In this document: positions 21,811-36,800 of the stretch, one piece after another
Numbering within the stretch: the first letter of the stretch is position 1
How the letters are laid out: each line of letters starts with the position of its first letter
Assembly: GCF_014529535.1 (NCBI RefSeq)
Contig: NW_023503327.1
Span: 1-64,000 of the forward strand
From: Bradysia coprophila
Taxonomy: Eukaryota > Arthropoda > Insecta > Diptera > Sciaridae
Length of the DNA: 64,000 nt
Direction: 5' to 3'
The notes under the pieces: model-generated
What the model was told of the DNA's origin: nothing
Seen by the model: only the letters and a program-made list of their open reading frames with translations
The model's database searches: none
Made by a program: the position numbers and the translations under genes

Positions 21811-22133
21811 TTATGTCAAATTGAGCTTTTTTCTCCTTTGTTATTTTATACTTGTCATTTCATTTGGTATGGAGTAAAACTGAAATTGAGATAAATTTGC
21901 TGTTTTAAGTGGTTTTTCATATTTTTTGGACCAAAATATTTTAAAGTGTGTTTGTAATCGATTGACAGCCTATCGATTCCAAACCATTTTAAAACATTTT
22001 GGTCCAAAAAAATATGAAAAACCACTTAAAACAGCAAAGTTATCTCAACTTTAGTTTTCATTTACATACTAAATCGCAAAAAAAACTGACAGATCATAAC
22101 AAAGGAGAAAAAAGCTCTCGCTGACAAATAAAT
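21811..22133. mobile_element. foldback element, about 320 bp
   Basis: The arms of about 130 bp pair end to end: GAGCTTTTTTCTCCTTTG with CAAAGGAGAAAAAAGCTC, TTTTAAGTGGTTTTTCATAT with ATATGAAAAACCACTTAAAA, and GGACCAAAAT with ATTTTGGTCC. The spacer includes CGATTGACAGCCTATCGAT. No coding capacity. Confidence 0.7.
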
Positions 22134-22485
22134 TTATACGATTAATGGCGTGGATTGCGTAGATCAGAGGCAGAGGCAATAGATCGTGTGAAGTATAAAT
22201 AATTTATTTATAATTCATGTAGATTATTATTCTGTAGAACAAGTGTGTACAGAATATCTGAAAAATGTCTGATTGCTTTTATATCTCACTTTAAAAGCTG
22301 TAATTTGAATGAGACTAAAAGGATATCCGAATGATTCTATTTCATTCTAATTGGATTCTTACTAAGATTCTAATAAGTGGGATGGCATCGGGATGGCATT
22401 GGGATGGCAACAATATTTTTCAATAATTTCCATAAAAACATTAAATATGAATACCATGAAATCTTCTTTTTATTCAATTTGAAAC

Positions 22486-23354
22486 CCCAATGAACCCTTC
22501 ACATCAGAAAAACTGGGATATTCCACTGGCCACAGCCAAATTCAATTCGCTGGAACGTAACGACTTGATTACTAAGGCTCGCTTAATGGCGGTATCTGTG
22601 AAAGAATCCGGAGACTGGTTACATGCTGTTCCTTCTCCAAATCTTGGCACTCTCCTCGATCCGGAATCTTTAAGAATCGCTGTTGCGCTGCGTCTCGGTT
22701 TGAAAGTTTACAGAGCCCACACTTGTCGTTGTGGTCAATTGGCGGACGCTTACGGACTTCACGGCCTCAAATGCTTGAAAAGCGCAGACAGATTCTCCCG
22801 GCACTCAGCACTGAACGATTCAATTAAACGAGGACTCGCTACTGCCGAAGTACCGTCAAGGTTGGAACCAGTCGACATTTCCAGGGACAACAATCTAAAG
22901 AGAGTCGACGGTGTAACTATGGTTCCTTGGAGCTTGGATCCAGTCTGTGCAACATATTTGCGAGGTTCCGCCACTCAACCTTGCTCTGCCGCAAACAGAG
23001 CAGCTGTGAGCAAGAGAAACGATTACAGGACAGTTTGTAACACGTACCATTTCGTGGCTTTTGCAGTGGATTGTTTCGGTGGTTGGTCAGAGGAGGCGCA
23101 AAATTTCGGTTCGGAATTGGGGAAGAGAATGAAGATTTGCACGGGTGAGCCTAGGTCATTTTCTTTCTTCCGCCAGAGTGTGAGTATTGCCATCCAGAGA
23201 GGGAATTCTGCTAGTGTACTCGGAACAATTCCTCCGAGCTCAAAGTTTGACGAAATCTATTACTTTAGATGATAATTAAAAGTTTTTATGTAGCTTACCA
23301 TGTAACACATTGTTGGTAAATAAATGTCATAAAAAATAAAAAAAAATAAAAAAA
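22486..23354 (+). pseudogene. 5'-truncated retroelement tail, C-terminal domain of a polyprotein
   Basis: A 260-aa frame (22490-23272) has the look of the C-terminal region of retroelement polyproteins that carry a Cys/His cluster. His77, Cys79, Cys81, His91 and Cys95 form a zinc-binding-like group (HTCRCG...GLHGLKC), followed by RH at 104-105 and KRVDG at 137-141. In related proteins as I recall them, a Pro-Asp motif and a WD-x-T segment follow, suggesting a restriction-like endonuclease. Here Pro is Val and the WD-x-T segment is replaced by unrelated residues, so the domain is probably inactive. The end matches the family pattern SIAIQRGNSASVLGT. An A-rich tail (about 23320-23354) and flanking TTGAAAC (22479-22485 and 23355-23361) support an RNA-mediated insertion. 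Family assignment is from memory of the pattern and is tentative. Confidence 0.55.
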
Positions 23355-23361
23355 TTGAAAC

Positions 23362-24859
23362 TTTTCAAAGTCGCACACGGTCTATACTCAACAAAAGATG
23401 GTTTCTTTAACTTGTCGCATACGGCTAGTCATCTGTTATCGATAACGACGACAAAAACAATGACAAGCTTTCTGTAATATTGTTTTATATATAGTAAAAT
23501 GCATGTTAAAAAAATTGAAGTACAAGATTTGAAATCAACGGATTCAAGTATTTTTGATCGATCGAAGTAATAGACTCGATAATAATACTGGTCATATAAC
23601 TGTAACAGGCTAAGCAGCGGCCATCTGAAACACATCTCAAACGTAAGGCTTTGCGAGTTGATCTGATCTGTCCATTGATCAATAGGCCATTGCATTCTAT
23701 GGGTGATTTGTACTCCTCAGTTTCTTTATTTTATTATGGGAAAATTGTAATAGATTTTCTTGCAAATCGTTTACATTTCGTCATGTCATGGGACTTATTT
23801 ACTTATGAAGTAACTTCACCATAATGACATTTACTCTGTATCTTAATACGAAAGTGGAGTTGGGCCACAAGTTAATAAGCTACGTAGATGAGAAAATGTA
23901 GCATCTCTACAGTTCAGCTACAGACTTAGGCACGAGATACCAATATTTTATGTTGTGACCCAGAGAAAACTGTCACATTTCTACCCGTGTTAAATTTATT
24001 TCCTTACTCATTTTTGTTTGTAATACGACACCCGAAAAGCCGATATCGTAAAAAAAATATATAAAAGAAATAGACATTTACAAATCTATTACAAAATATA
24101 AACCAGATTCATAACCCAAAATCAATAAACCAAACGTACGAACAGAAGAAAAAAAACAATCATCACATTATACGATTATTAAACTTCACCTTGTACCTCT
24201 TTGGTTAAGTCACTCACAGAGAGTCTTTACAACATTATAATTTGAACATTTTTACGAACATTACTATCAAGTATCGCAGGTTCGCTAATATTTTTTTTTC
24301 GTCTTTTTTTATGGTTTAACTTTCAGTCAAACACTTACTTCTGTTCATAAAAACAAAACCACACATAAAAGTTTGTACGAGAATCAATATATAATGGACA
24401 TCCACCATTCAAATATGTATATATATTGTCTACATATAGTTATGACTGCATGTATGGCTGTATGCATGTATATCCAAATGTTCAATACATTTATTGATAA
24501 TGCTAAAAGCTTTTCTTCAGTTGAACGTATTTCAAAAGTTTTCAAAACTTTTTTTTTGAAATTCAGTTTGGTTTGTTGTTTTGAAGTGTAAGCATGTTAA
24601 CACTGATTGCTGGTTGATGGACAAGATAATCGTCTTTAATTTTTGTGTTAAATAGAAGTTAAAAAATCTTCCTTTTCTTAAATAGAAATTATTTTTTTAC
24701 TTCTTCTGTTGATTGAAAATTTTTAGTTTTATTAGCTGAAAAGTGCATGCGGAAAGTGCATTTTATTGTTGTTCTAAATTAAATTTAAAAATAAAATAAA
24801 ATAAAAAGTAAAAATTAGTGATAAATTAAAAACTTAAATTAAACAAAAATTGTTAAAAA
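23362..24859. other. gene-free stretch, probable 5' region of elongase 1
   Basis: No other exon is identifiable. The last few hundred bases before the ATG at 24860 are A/T-rich and probably include leader and promoter sequence. I cannot place a transcription start. Confidence 0.35.
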
Positions 24860-27800
24860 ATGGCTCTGATTTTACGAAACATTGTGGACGTATATTTCTA
24901 TCTAAATGACGAAGCTAGTGGTGAGTTGATACGTTTTTATGATGTTGTGTTAATTAGTGTGAATTGGACATGTCTGTCTAAATTAACGAAAAACAAAACA
25001 AAAATTACTTAAATCACATCGTTATCCATATTAGCATTGTTATAAAGCCATCACAGCACCTCCATCAAATTGAAGAAAAAAAAACGTTTAAATCTATCGA
25101 TGGAACATTAACGCAAAATGATTATTATAATTTAAATGTTAATTGAATGTAATCAAATTCGCAAACAAAGATGGTATATAGCGCTCTACAGAATCGGTTA
25201 AATATAATTGGGCATGGGAAAGACACTAGGATTAGTTTTTAGACCGATACTTTATGTGGGCTTACTTATGTCGTAATATTAGGATTCGGATTCTGGCGTA
25301 TCAGGCAACCCATGTGCCATCACGTTTGAGGGATACATATGTAGATCCACATAGTGATAAGAGTAAAATTGGTCAAATGGGTGAAGGGTGAAGGGTGTAT
25401 CATTGGTTGCCTTTTTAATACGAATGCCTTCTGTAAACATTTACAGAAGATTGAACTCATCTACAGTGAATCGACGGAAAATCCTTGAAGAAAAAATTAG
25501 GAAAGAATTTACATTCAATCAGCTAACTTTACAGAAATTTTCCCTCAGGGGATACTAGAAAGGAAAATTTTATAGAAAGAAAGGATGAAGCCTGTTGAGT
25601 GACAGTTCGATATTTGAATGCAAAAAAACATGCTATGCTGACCTTAATTCTCAGGGATGACCATAGTAATGTGATAATGACATCTATCGTATCGTTACTA
25701 TGGCCATGGAAAAGTGTCTGAGTGTGAAGATTGAGTGGATATAAGGCGAAGTTAATCGAGTTTCTGTCTGAATTATATTTGATAAAAGTTTTCCCTCATC
25801 GCTAGATTTTCATTACGAGGAGAGAAAACTGAAATTCGACATGTTTGTTTTTTGGGGAATTTTTCTGTCCAAATTTTTTCCATGCAAAATTAGTTTAACA
25901 AATGAAAATCTAGATTTTTTATTTTAGTATTTCATTCTTGTTACAAGCGCGCGCCTAACGAAAATTCAGAAAATATAAATCTGAATTTTCAACTGTAGAA
26001 CGAATTTCTTGTGGAATCAATCACAAACCACAACAACTCCCAAATCAGAAAACCTGTCGAATTTCACCTTTATCGTCCCGTACAATTGGCAACAATATAT
26101 TAGGAATAACGCTTCCAAATTCGGAATTATTTTTAAGAATTTAATTATTAAAAAATCTACAAATTTCTAAGAAAATATTAAGGAATTTTTAAGAATTAAA
26201 TTCCTAAATATAGACCTGGTTTTCAAATTCACTTTTATCCAATCATTTCGTTGATTTCTTTACGACTTCGTAGGGGGCTATTTGTAGCCGGTGTTAGTTT
26301 TTGTGAGTGAAAAAAATGTTGTGTAAAATTAAATAATTTGCGCAAAATAATTACAAATCGAATCCGAAACATAATTAAATTCAGCATTTCTCCTCCCATT
26401 TATTAAATCTTATCAAATTATAAACGGTAAAAATTGGTGGAATGATGAAATTATAATTAATTTTCCATATTATAATTCACATGATGTCTGTATGTAGAAA
26501 AAGATATTCTATTAAAATCAGATACTTACCGACGAATAAAAAAAAAATTTCGATGACTAGCCAAATAAATCGTTTTATTTACGGACATTACAAATTTATT
26601 TACATAATATTTTCTTGCCCATTTTTTTTTTGTCTTTCTTGGTTTAATAATTAATACGACGACGTACCAATAACATAAAAATGGTAATATTGGTCATGTC
26701 AATTGTTTAAGCTGATGGTTATATTCAATTTGAAATTGTAATATCGAGTTTATTAAAAGAATCAAAAAAAGAATTGCAGTCATCGTTGCGACACTTTTGA
26801 TAAATACGAAATGGAAAACGGTTTTTAGGTCTGAAACATTTTCAATTTAATTTTTGTTTTTTTGTTATTACTTGGTGCTCCACATCGAAATGGAAAGTGT
26901 GCATGGAACTAAATTCTAGTCCAATTTTAATTTCGTGTGTAAAATTTATATCTACATCATCAGCGGTCAGTGGTGCATATTTCACTGTTTCGAATTAATT
27001 TATTCCATTTGATAATGGAATAGGCTGAGCTAAGAGAATTCCGGTGGAGAAAGAAGTAGTAATGACGCGTGCGAACACCAGGATATTTAGAAGACAATGA
27101 CTATAACTGATTAGATTGTTTAGTGTCGCTTCAAAAAAAGTCAAAACAAATTAAGCATTAATCTGTCGAGTATATGCGTAGAGCACGTGTTGCTGTAGGA
27201 TGATCCGATAATGATCCGATAAATATTATTTTGCGGTGACTTGGTAAGCGTTTCGCTCGATAATTTTTAATTAGTTTTCGCTAACAAATTTTACTATCGG
27301 ATCTACTACTTCATTATGATCTAAATGTTATCAAGTGAATGATTTCAAATCTTTCACAGCATTTTTTAAACAAACTTGTTTACTGTGTAAGACCGCACTC
27401 GTCCGAGCTTGTGGCTCATTCTCGAATTCGTTATCTATAACAGATTTTATTTCCTAGTCAGTCTGTGATTGGTTAAGTTGGAACCTCAGGGTCTTAGAAT
27501 TCCTTATCCTTACTGAGACTGGATTCCTGATCCTTGCACTAGATGTGCAATTTTCACTCATGAAACACAACATGGTTTAACAGTGACCAAAAATACACTG
27601 AAGGCCGCGTGCTCTTCGGGTGAATTAAGCGTATATTCGAAGCGCAACTTTCACCCCTAGTTTATACAAATAACTGTTGCTGCATTTCGGTGATTTCGGC
27701 AACAGAAAAAAACGTTTTTCACACATAAATTAAGTAAATAATTATCTGTGCTGCACTTTCAACCTATATCATTGTTGAATTTCCGTATACCTGTTATTCT

Positions 27801-30800
27801 GCTATCGCAATTCATTATTATTCACCAAAATTTTCGAATATTTAAAATATATTTTTTTTAAATTCTATTGAACACATTAAGCACATAAGTTGATTGAAAA
27901 GTGCTAAGTCATCGCCGATTCTTATTATTTTTTGTGTGTGAAAAAGGAAAGAAATTTTTGATAGTACGATGACACGTTTTTGTGATTTGTGATTTTCTTA
28001 TAAAATTTAAAATGGTGAAAGGTCCTTACTCGAGAAAATGTTACATTTTCAATATGACATCGCGACCAACAATTCCGATTCCACTAAAGTATGTGTTGCA
28101 TCCATTTTATGCTGAGAGAACTCATTACCATTCTGTATTCGGTTCGTTATTTATGGCCTTCGCAGAACACAATTTTAAGTTCGACGAAAAAGGTCTGTAA
28201 ATGTTTATTAGTGAAACCGGTACCCTTATCATTCATTGTTGGCTGAATCTTCATCTATTGGCCTTGTGTAGTAAATAACGTGGTAAGCAAAATACCAACG
28301 TTACACATGTTTTGCTTTAAGATGATCAGTAATCGGATCTATTACTTCATTTTATCGGCGTGGGGCACACGGTGCTAAAACAACGCATTTTTCAACTACG
28401 TAAAAGATGAACTCGCACACGATTTTTCGATACCAAAATTTTGTAAAAGGAGTCATTAAGTCTATGACATGGCTAAACAGCATTCGCAGCAATAAACCTG
28501 CGTGTGCGAGTTCACCTTTTACGTAGTTTAAAAGTGCCAGATTACCCGATACCATTTTATCTAGGTATTTTCAAGAGATGGTTTTCAAAATCTTTTACTT
28601 CATTTTTCGTTAACATGCACTTTCGTCAGACCTGGTCGCTTATTCCTGCATTCCTTATCGATAAAAAATGATAGCCGTCCGTAACAGGTGAATGACTTTT
28701 GAGAATTTGTTGTCGTAATTCTTTCTGATCACATAATTGTCCTGTAAAAGTCTGAAACGAGAAGAAATTATGGCATTTGAAATACCTTCGTTTTTACAGG
28801 TTTTCATGTGACACATTTTTCTCATTTCCGTTGATTCTAGTTACTACCTGAATGGATGGAAATTCCTTTTCGATTCATCCCATTGACTAATAGGCTAAAA
28901 GATTGTCGGTAAAAAATTCATTGAATGTCTCATCCAATTAATAATAAACGTACGTACGTGCAACATGTACATCAATTATATGGATTTTCCTAATTACCCA
29001 TGTGGACAATACGGTAGAATTAAAAATCCAAGATTAAAATACAAATTTTGTTTACCTTGCGTCGTAAATAAATGTTTGTTTTTAAGCATTCGGGGCTTGA
29101 TGATCAATTATATTGATATACTGTTGCACACTACAATGTACATTATAGTCATTCCCTTGATGATAAAGACTAGTTTTCAGCTATTTTCGAATCGAATTTC
29201 TCAGTTTCTATATTTACGGAAAAAAAAATTCTATTTGCTCCGAGAAATAAAAATAATGTTTACGGTCACGTAAATTACCAATTAATTACTTTGGAATACA
29301 TTTAGCGATGCGACGACGTGTGTGTGTGCGTATTTTTGTGTGTCATTAATTCGACCCAAAAATATATTTAAAATTAATTAACAAAAATTCACAAATTATC
29401 TTTTACGTTAACTTTGATTTCCTAAAAATCGACCACCAAAAAAAACCATTTACAATTTTACATTAACATAAACAAATGGATCTATGATCCATTATAAAAT
29501 CGAAATGGATCTTGACTGGTACACACAAGTGAAGGAGAAGGAGAAAAAACCCACTTGTTATCAATTCCAATTAAAATCTCTACTATTCCGTTTGTTGTAA
29601 TAATCAATCGAAAATTTAATTTTAATAATCGAATATCAATTATACACATGTCTCGAGATTAATTTTTCTTTTATTGTTAATGGCCGAAGACCAATAAATT
29701 TTCAAGTTACCAAATCGGTGGAGCATTGTAAACCAGGAACACAACAACGAAATATTAACATTTCGTTTTGGCAAAAATGGTCATCTTCTTCTTGTGCCCG
29801 GTGTAAATGTCATAAGTTGAAATCAAAATTGGTTATTTTTCAAAAAAAAGTCGAATTGTGTAAGACATAAAACACCAGCCAATCAATCGATTATATCGAG
29901 CCTTTCTTTCAATCCGAATCCATTAATTCCATTTCCATAAACGCACATTTACGTTTTTTTTTTCAATCGGAGAAGACACAAAAAACCAATTAGATTTTGA
30001 GATGTCTTCTTGTTTCCATTTCACCCGAGCCAGTACGTGTACCAAGTTCACCAGTTAACGGTTTTTTTTTCGAAAATAAAAGCGATCGAATCTCTTTTCT
30101 GAGTTGATAAACTCAATCAAGGTACGATGCGGCTTGTGTCAGGAAGTGAAATGGTAATATTGCGTGCGGTATTGTAATTTGTAATGCAAGTGGGCGAATG
30201 TGATGATGTCTATACGCGCGTCAGTAGACAAAATCAGCGCTCTTTATGTCTTATCTAAGACTTCCGTCTAAGACTAATGTAGGCGGCTGTAAAATCGTAC
30301 GTGCAGTATCGTTACCAAATTTCATAAACATTCGGATTAAGAAGACGACACATCTTCAGCGTGACATCCAATAGAATTGAAAAATGGTTTCGGCTTCGAA
30401 CTTTCGAGCGGGGGTCAAGATAAATTCTAAAATTTAAATTATTCCAAGAAATGTTGTCGGAACATTCGAACAACAAAATCATGAAATCGTAAACGATACG
30501 TGCGCATGCGTATTAGCTCTAGCTTACCTAGAAATCGTACACATCAATTCCTAAGTGCATGAGGTGTTGTTTACTCCACAAAAATTCTCTCATGAGTCAC
30601 GAGTCTCGTAATGAAATTCGGAGATTCAAGTACTTTAGCTAATTAATGGACTTGGAAAGCTTAAATATTTTTTCTTATTTGATTTATTTCAAAACATCTT
30701 GAATGAATTATGAAGACAAATAATAAATTTGTCGACTGTAAGTATACCTAGGACAGTCTAGGCTAGACTAGAATTCATAATGTTGTTGATAAATACTGTT

Positions 30801-33800
30801 GTCCTACCAATAAAAATGGCTATCAAAACAAAGGTTCGGCAGGAATTTCGTAAAGACATTATATTGGTACCGTGTAAGGGTAGGCAGATCCACTCAACCC
30901 CGTAACGTATTTGTATTGTTTGAGTTTGAGCAACCTTGTGTAACAACATAAAAGCATAACATAAAAGCTCATTATGACAAGAATATTCAAACAAACAATG
31001 CATCGGTCATAGAGGTAGATATCGGTCAGGCTACCGAATCAATATCAACATCTATTTACTTTAAACAATTTGCCGAAGAGCTCAACCAAGTCAAAGAATA
31101 GCTTAAACGTCACTGATATTTCTGAAAATGTGGTTCACTCACTCACCGATGATGTGCTTTTGTCACACACTGTTGACCAGTGAGTAACCTCTCGGTCTGA
31201 AAATAAGATGACAAAAAAAAAATCGAAAATTTTACCATGTTAATTGGCTTGACATAATCCACATATCGATTATGCAAAGGTCTATACTTACAAAATATTT
31301 GAAAAGTGTGACATTGAGAGTCTGACTGGATTCGTTTAATCGAAACATTATATCGTTCAGGTGCAATGACTCGTTCGAAATGTAATTTAATGTTTGTTCC
31401 ACTATTGGAATACATTGTTAGTCTTCTCAATAATTAGCAGGTTACATTTGGTGCTATATTATGGACAGATGTGAACGATATAAAAAGACCGATAGCTTTT
31501 CGTCATAATTGAAGCGTGAATTATTCTCATGTAAATGGAATTTATTTCCGTTAGAAAGAGTATTCCACATATTTTTGGCCACCCCTCGCGCACATCCACA
31601 TTTTTCCTGTGCGTAAGACAAGATCAGCCTAATTTGTTTTCGAAATACTTGAATCAACTAGATTAATTTTGGAATCACATTATTATTGGCACAGATTATT
31701 GGTCAATCGACATCTTATTCACGCCGTGTCAGTGCTTCTTCTACTTCAAGACATACTGCATAGCCTGTCATTTTAACGCTTACTAGTCATTTAGAGAGCG
31801 ACGTATTGGCGTATAGTGTTAACCTGTCACAGACCGCAAACATAGTAACAGTTTTACAACCTGATCTATTACTCCATTTGATCGAAGATTTTCATAGATT
31901 GATTTCACAAATCTTATACTTCATTTGTTTTGAACATGTTTTTTTCTATGCAAGACCTCTTTAGTCAGAGCTTGTCGTTTATTATTACTGGCGTTGTCGA
32001 TAACAGATGACAGCCGTCTGTAATAGATTAAAATCGGCAGAATTCTTTTGTTCTAATGTCAATTTTGACACTTTACGTCGCCCAAACATCGCTCTCTAAA
32101 TGACCAGTTAGGTTTTTACATTTATTATACGACGTCAGCGGTATTTTATCCAACTGCCAATATTTAAATTTTTGACGCATTTATTCGGGTTTGATTAACC
32201 CGCTTTAGATAAAAATAATTTATTCAGATTTCACATCAACGTATCGTCACAGAATGAATTCTCTTCACATGTTACTCGATACAATGCAATTGTTATAAAT
32301 CGACTGAACGAAATAATCAAATTTACTTAATCGATCACGCCCGTTCCCACATTTATGACGTCAATTCAAAGTGACGAAAAAAATATCTTCAAGTCAAACT
32401 TTTCCGATTATAACAAGCTTTATTAACTGAACGAACAATGTCTTTCATTCACCCACGCAGTAAACTCTTTTCTGTCGTTGTACGAATTTGACATTAAAAG
32501 CTCACAGTTTTTGTGTCTCAGCGACTCGTTAATCCCGTTAGTATATTATGCTTAGAATAGATTCCACGCGTCAGTCTAGGGTCAAGCTAAGAGTAATTAT
32601 ACCTAGAGAGGAAATTCGTACGACGAAATGTGGTCCCAACATTAGTTTGTATAAGATACACATTTCGTATAATTTTACACCAACACATGTATGCTTTGAC
32701 GCTTTTGATAGTACAATTTGTCCTCTTAATTAAGTGGGCAAACCCATACCAATAAACATTTCGCATTTCATGTTGGGACCACATATTTTACGTAATTTTG
32801 TTCGAAATATCCTCTCTAGGTATAATTACTCTTAAGGGTCAAGCGATAGACTGTGAATCTCTGGTCCACCAAAAGACAGATAATACAAAAATGTATGTAA
32901 AAAGACCTGTGATACCGGTCTACCCCATTCTATAAAACCCACGGTACCAATGTACGTATAACCTATTTGTTACGCAAAATCTTAATTTTCAAATTAATTT
33001 CACTTTTACCGATTAGCGTATAATGCAATTTGTCTTTTATGCGCACGTTTCAGTTCGTATAAAAATCGTTAGATGAGTTCAATATCACCTGACTGCTGAT
33101 AAATTACCAAAAATTTGCATAAATTGGGCGTATTTAAATACGAAAGAGAGAGAGAGAGAGAGGGAGAGACAAAAAATGGTCTTGAATGACCGAAGAAAAA
33201 AAAATAATAACGAAAGTGTGACACGCAGTTTAACCTACAATATTAATTGGCTTCATCGCCTAACAAACTGCATTTCAATTTGTCTACATTTTTTACAGTG
33301 GTATGGTCCCACAAAACGCAAACCAAAAAAAACAATTTCTTCACAAGATACAGCAAAAATTGCACAATTTTTTAACGATTGATTGTGTCCTGTAAAAAGT
33401 ATGTCAAATAAGTGCATGACAAGAATTTATTAACAAATGAAAGAAAACAAAAAAATTGACGAGAAACAAAAAACAAAAAAAAAACGTTTGACCTATGCCT
33501 ACATCTGTAAAGCTATTTAATGTTTCTATGATCACGTTTTGGTACATACACACTACACACCAAAAAAAAAGTGAGTTGTTGCTGAATGAAAATTTCAACC
33601 GTCCAGTCGGTCCACCCACAAAAAAAAATTTTGTTGGTTGTCTATGTATATCTGCTGGAGTAAAGTCAAAAAATTATTAATAACGGTCACAATGACACAA
33701 TAATGATTCATGTAAATAAAAGAAAACGAATTGCGTAAGATCTGCTTAGCATTTTTTTTAATCGTTAAATTCGATATTTCATCTGAAGAATTTTTTTTTT

Positions 33801-36800
33801 CTTCATCGCAATACATCATGTTGATTGGTAAATTTTTATCACAAAATTTTCAAATTTCGAACAGCAGCAACACAACAATTTTTTTTTGTATTCACTCTCT
33901 TGAAAGTTTACCACATTTTACCTCGCCTCGTCTAGCCATATCTCAATAGAACACAATAATTTATTGTGCAAAAGTCATACATAATGTTGAATGATAGTGT
34001 CGTACGGTGCGGTGGTCTCTCGCATATAATGTATCTCGAAATTCGTAATATGAATTTTTACACAATTATTATTAGACTCATAAAACTTGTTTATACCACC
34101 TAGGTTCGATTGCCAAAAAGAGGAGAAAAAAAATGTTTGACCAACAATAAGTAGGTTTGTACACACATTGATATTAATATAGTCGAAGATATTATAAATG
34201 TCATTCGACAAGATCAGAAGATAAAAAAAAAGTTCGACCTTTATAGGTGCGCTGAGTCTCGCAAGTTTTAGAGTAATTAATACAAATGTTTTAGCTGTAT
34301 GAATGGCATGATAAGATATAGTACACATTGGTGCCTCCTAATTCCCTCGTCATGTCTTGATTTGTTTATGAAAAGAACAAAAATTGTTGTCATGTCATCA
34401 TACGTCTTTCACAGTGACATAGCAACATTCTTTGTCGAACATAACAAATCCAACTAAAAAAGAAAACAAATGGGCTACCCACTCGTCTGCAGTCAGTATT
34501 TCAGCTTTTGTTATTGGATTTTTTATGGGAAATTCAGAATAGAAAATAAAATTAAAAATTTGCAAAATTTGAGAACGATTGACAACCTAGTCGGTATACA
34601 ATCGATTCAACTGATGCGGCATGGGCAATGACGTAGACTATCACTTACTACAGTGTGATGACCTCGCGCATTTCAAGTTGAACGTTCAAATCGCCATCAA
34701 TTTGAAATTCAATCGATGGTTTGCGGAGTAAAACCTCTGCGTCATGCTGTGTTTTATATGACTTACGAAGCATGACATTTCGATGCATAATATTTAAACG
34801 CACCTTAAGTGACGAATGGGACAGTGGTAGTGTTCGGGAAAAAAATGCAGCAATTTAAGATTGACCGGCTGTACACAATTTCCAAAATCGGTTCGATTTA
34901 ATGTGTTGTTGTTATTCAACATTGTTCTGCATAAAATCATCGTGAAGTTAGATCAACATACCTAAAGAAGCAACGAGAGTGGGCTGTTCATTCTCTCGTC
35001 TCACAAATTCACTTTCATATTAACATAATCGATGAAAATCGTTAACGGCAACAAAATCATTATCGACCGCAATAAAATTAGAAGAAGAAGAAAAAGCAAA
35101 TTTCCGTATTGTCATCGGAGATGTGAACACACAATAAAAAAGTGCCGATCTTATGAACGGACGAGATAATTATTTCTTTTCAGAATTTTACATTCATTCA
35201 TCAATTAATTACAGGCAGTGGGTTAAATATAAAATCACTGAATCGCTTCGTTGTATCACTCTTCTTGAGTAAGTGTATGTGACCCCTTACCCCTATGTCT
35301 CATCTTCACTTTTAAACGAACTCCAGTTGTATCCATCTGGAACGAACCATATATAAACGAGATGCCATTGATCTCTTAGAGTTTTCAAGAACTGGAACAT
35401 CGACACATTACTAATTTTTGCAAAGGTCTGCATAGTTGAGGAACAAAGTTGTTCCTCGACTATGTAGACCTCCGGAAAAATTGAAAAAAAAAATTCCTTT
35501 AAAGATTAAGGATCAAATGCGCCATCTTTCGTGAAAATCCGGTACCATTTCGATTTTTGGCGCCCTCTCAAAGTTTGTCAATTTACACTGAAAACACACA
35601 ATGATCGAATACTTTTGAACTGTAGTGTATATCAGCATCTCAGACCCACAATATTTTGAGTTGCATAAATCATGAACAATGAAATTTAAATCCAAGAGAT
35701 TCGCTAGTTACCGTGGATTTACATAGCAACGTAAAAGTGACAGATGCAATGTTTTTTAAATACTGCAACCCGAAATTTCATTCATAAAATTAAAATTATG
35801 AATGAAATTTCGAGTTGCCGTATGAGAAAATTTTTGCATCTGTCACTTTTACGTTGCTATGTAAATCCACAGTTACGGTTCTTCCATCTATTTTATGGTA
35901 ATAACAATATGCTACTCATTCAGTTTGTTTTACGATCGGTCAAGTCAGTATAATTGAACGTTTTGTGCAATGTTTGAAATTGTGATTAGCATTTCGGTTG
36001 TGATAATAATGAAATAAGTAGTTTACATGGTTGACATGTTTGTTCAAACATTCGGATAATTAGTTCAATTTGTGTTCATTTTCTACCGACTAAAGAATAA
36101 ATTTATCTTTGATCCTTGATCTATTTAAGGTTCTACATTGTATTGAGTTTTTGTTTTCTTTATTTATTTACGATTTTAACGTTCAACGTGTCGCCGTTGC
36201 CTTTTATGCATGACAGTATACAAATTCTGAGAAATTATAGTGCGAGCTTTAAGATACCTCTGTAGAGCTTTTGTATTGGAATGCAATTGAGGTTCATCTT
36301 GGTTACCCAGATTTCCAGGAGCAGTAATAAAATCAGACGTTACAAAATATGCAGAGCTTTGTTAGCAGAACGACTTTTCCAGAAATTTCAATTGAAAATC
36401 CAACACACCTCCTCAATTGAATCATCAAGCATCACTCTTCAAAACTAATAGCCTCGCACCTCCTTGAATTTTCGGAATCAACATATTTAGAAATCCATGT
36501 CATTGTTTAATTGCCACGTCGAAATCCATGCCATTTACTTCTATTTAATCCAATTCCAATTAAGTGTCCATACTTCCAAAAATATAATTTTCATGTTCTA
36601 TTTCCTATGGCCAATTCCTTCTACCACTTTCTAATTCCTGTGGTCAATTCCTTTTACCACTTTCCAATAAATGTGGTAAATTCCGTCTACCACTTCCAAA
36701 TTTCAATTCTATGCGGTCAATTCCTTCTACCGCTTCAAAAATTGCAATTTCGTCCCACACGAATATCAGCTGGACTATGGCTTGCGCCACTCCCAACACC

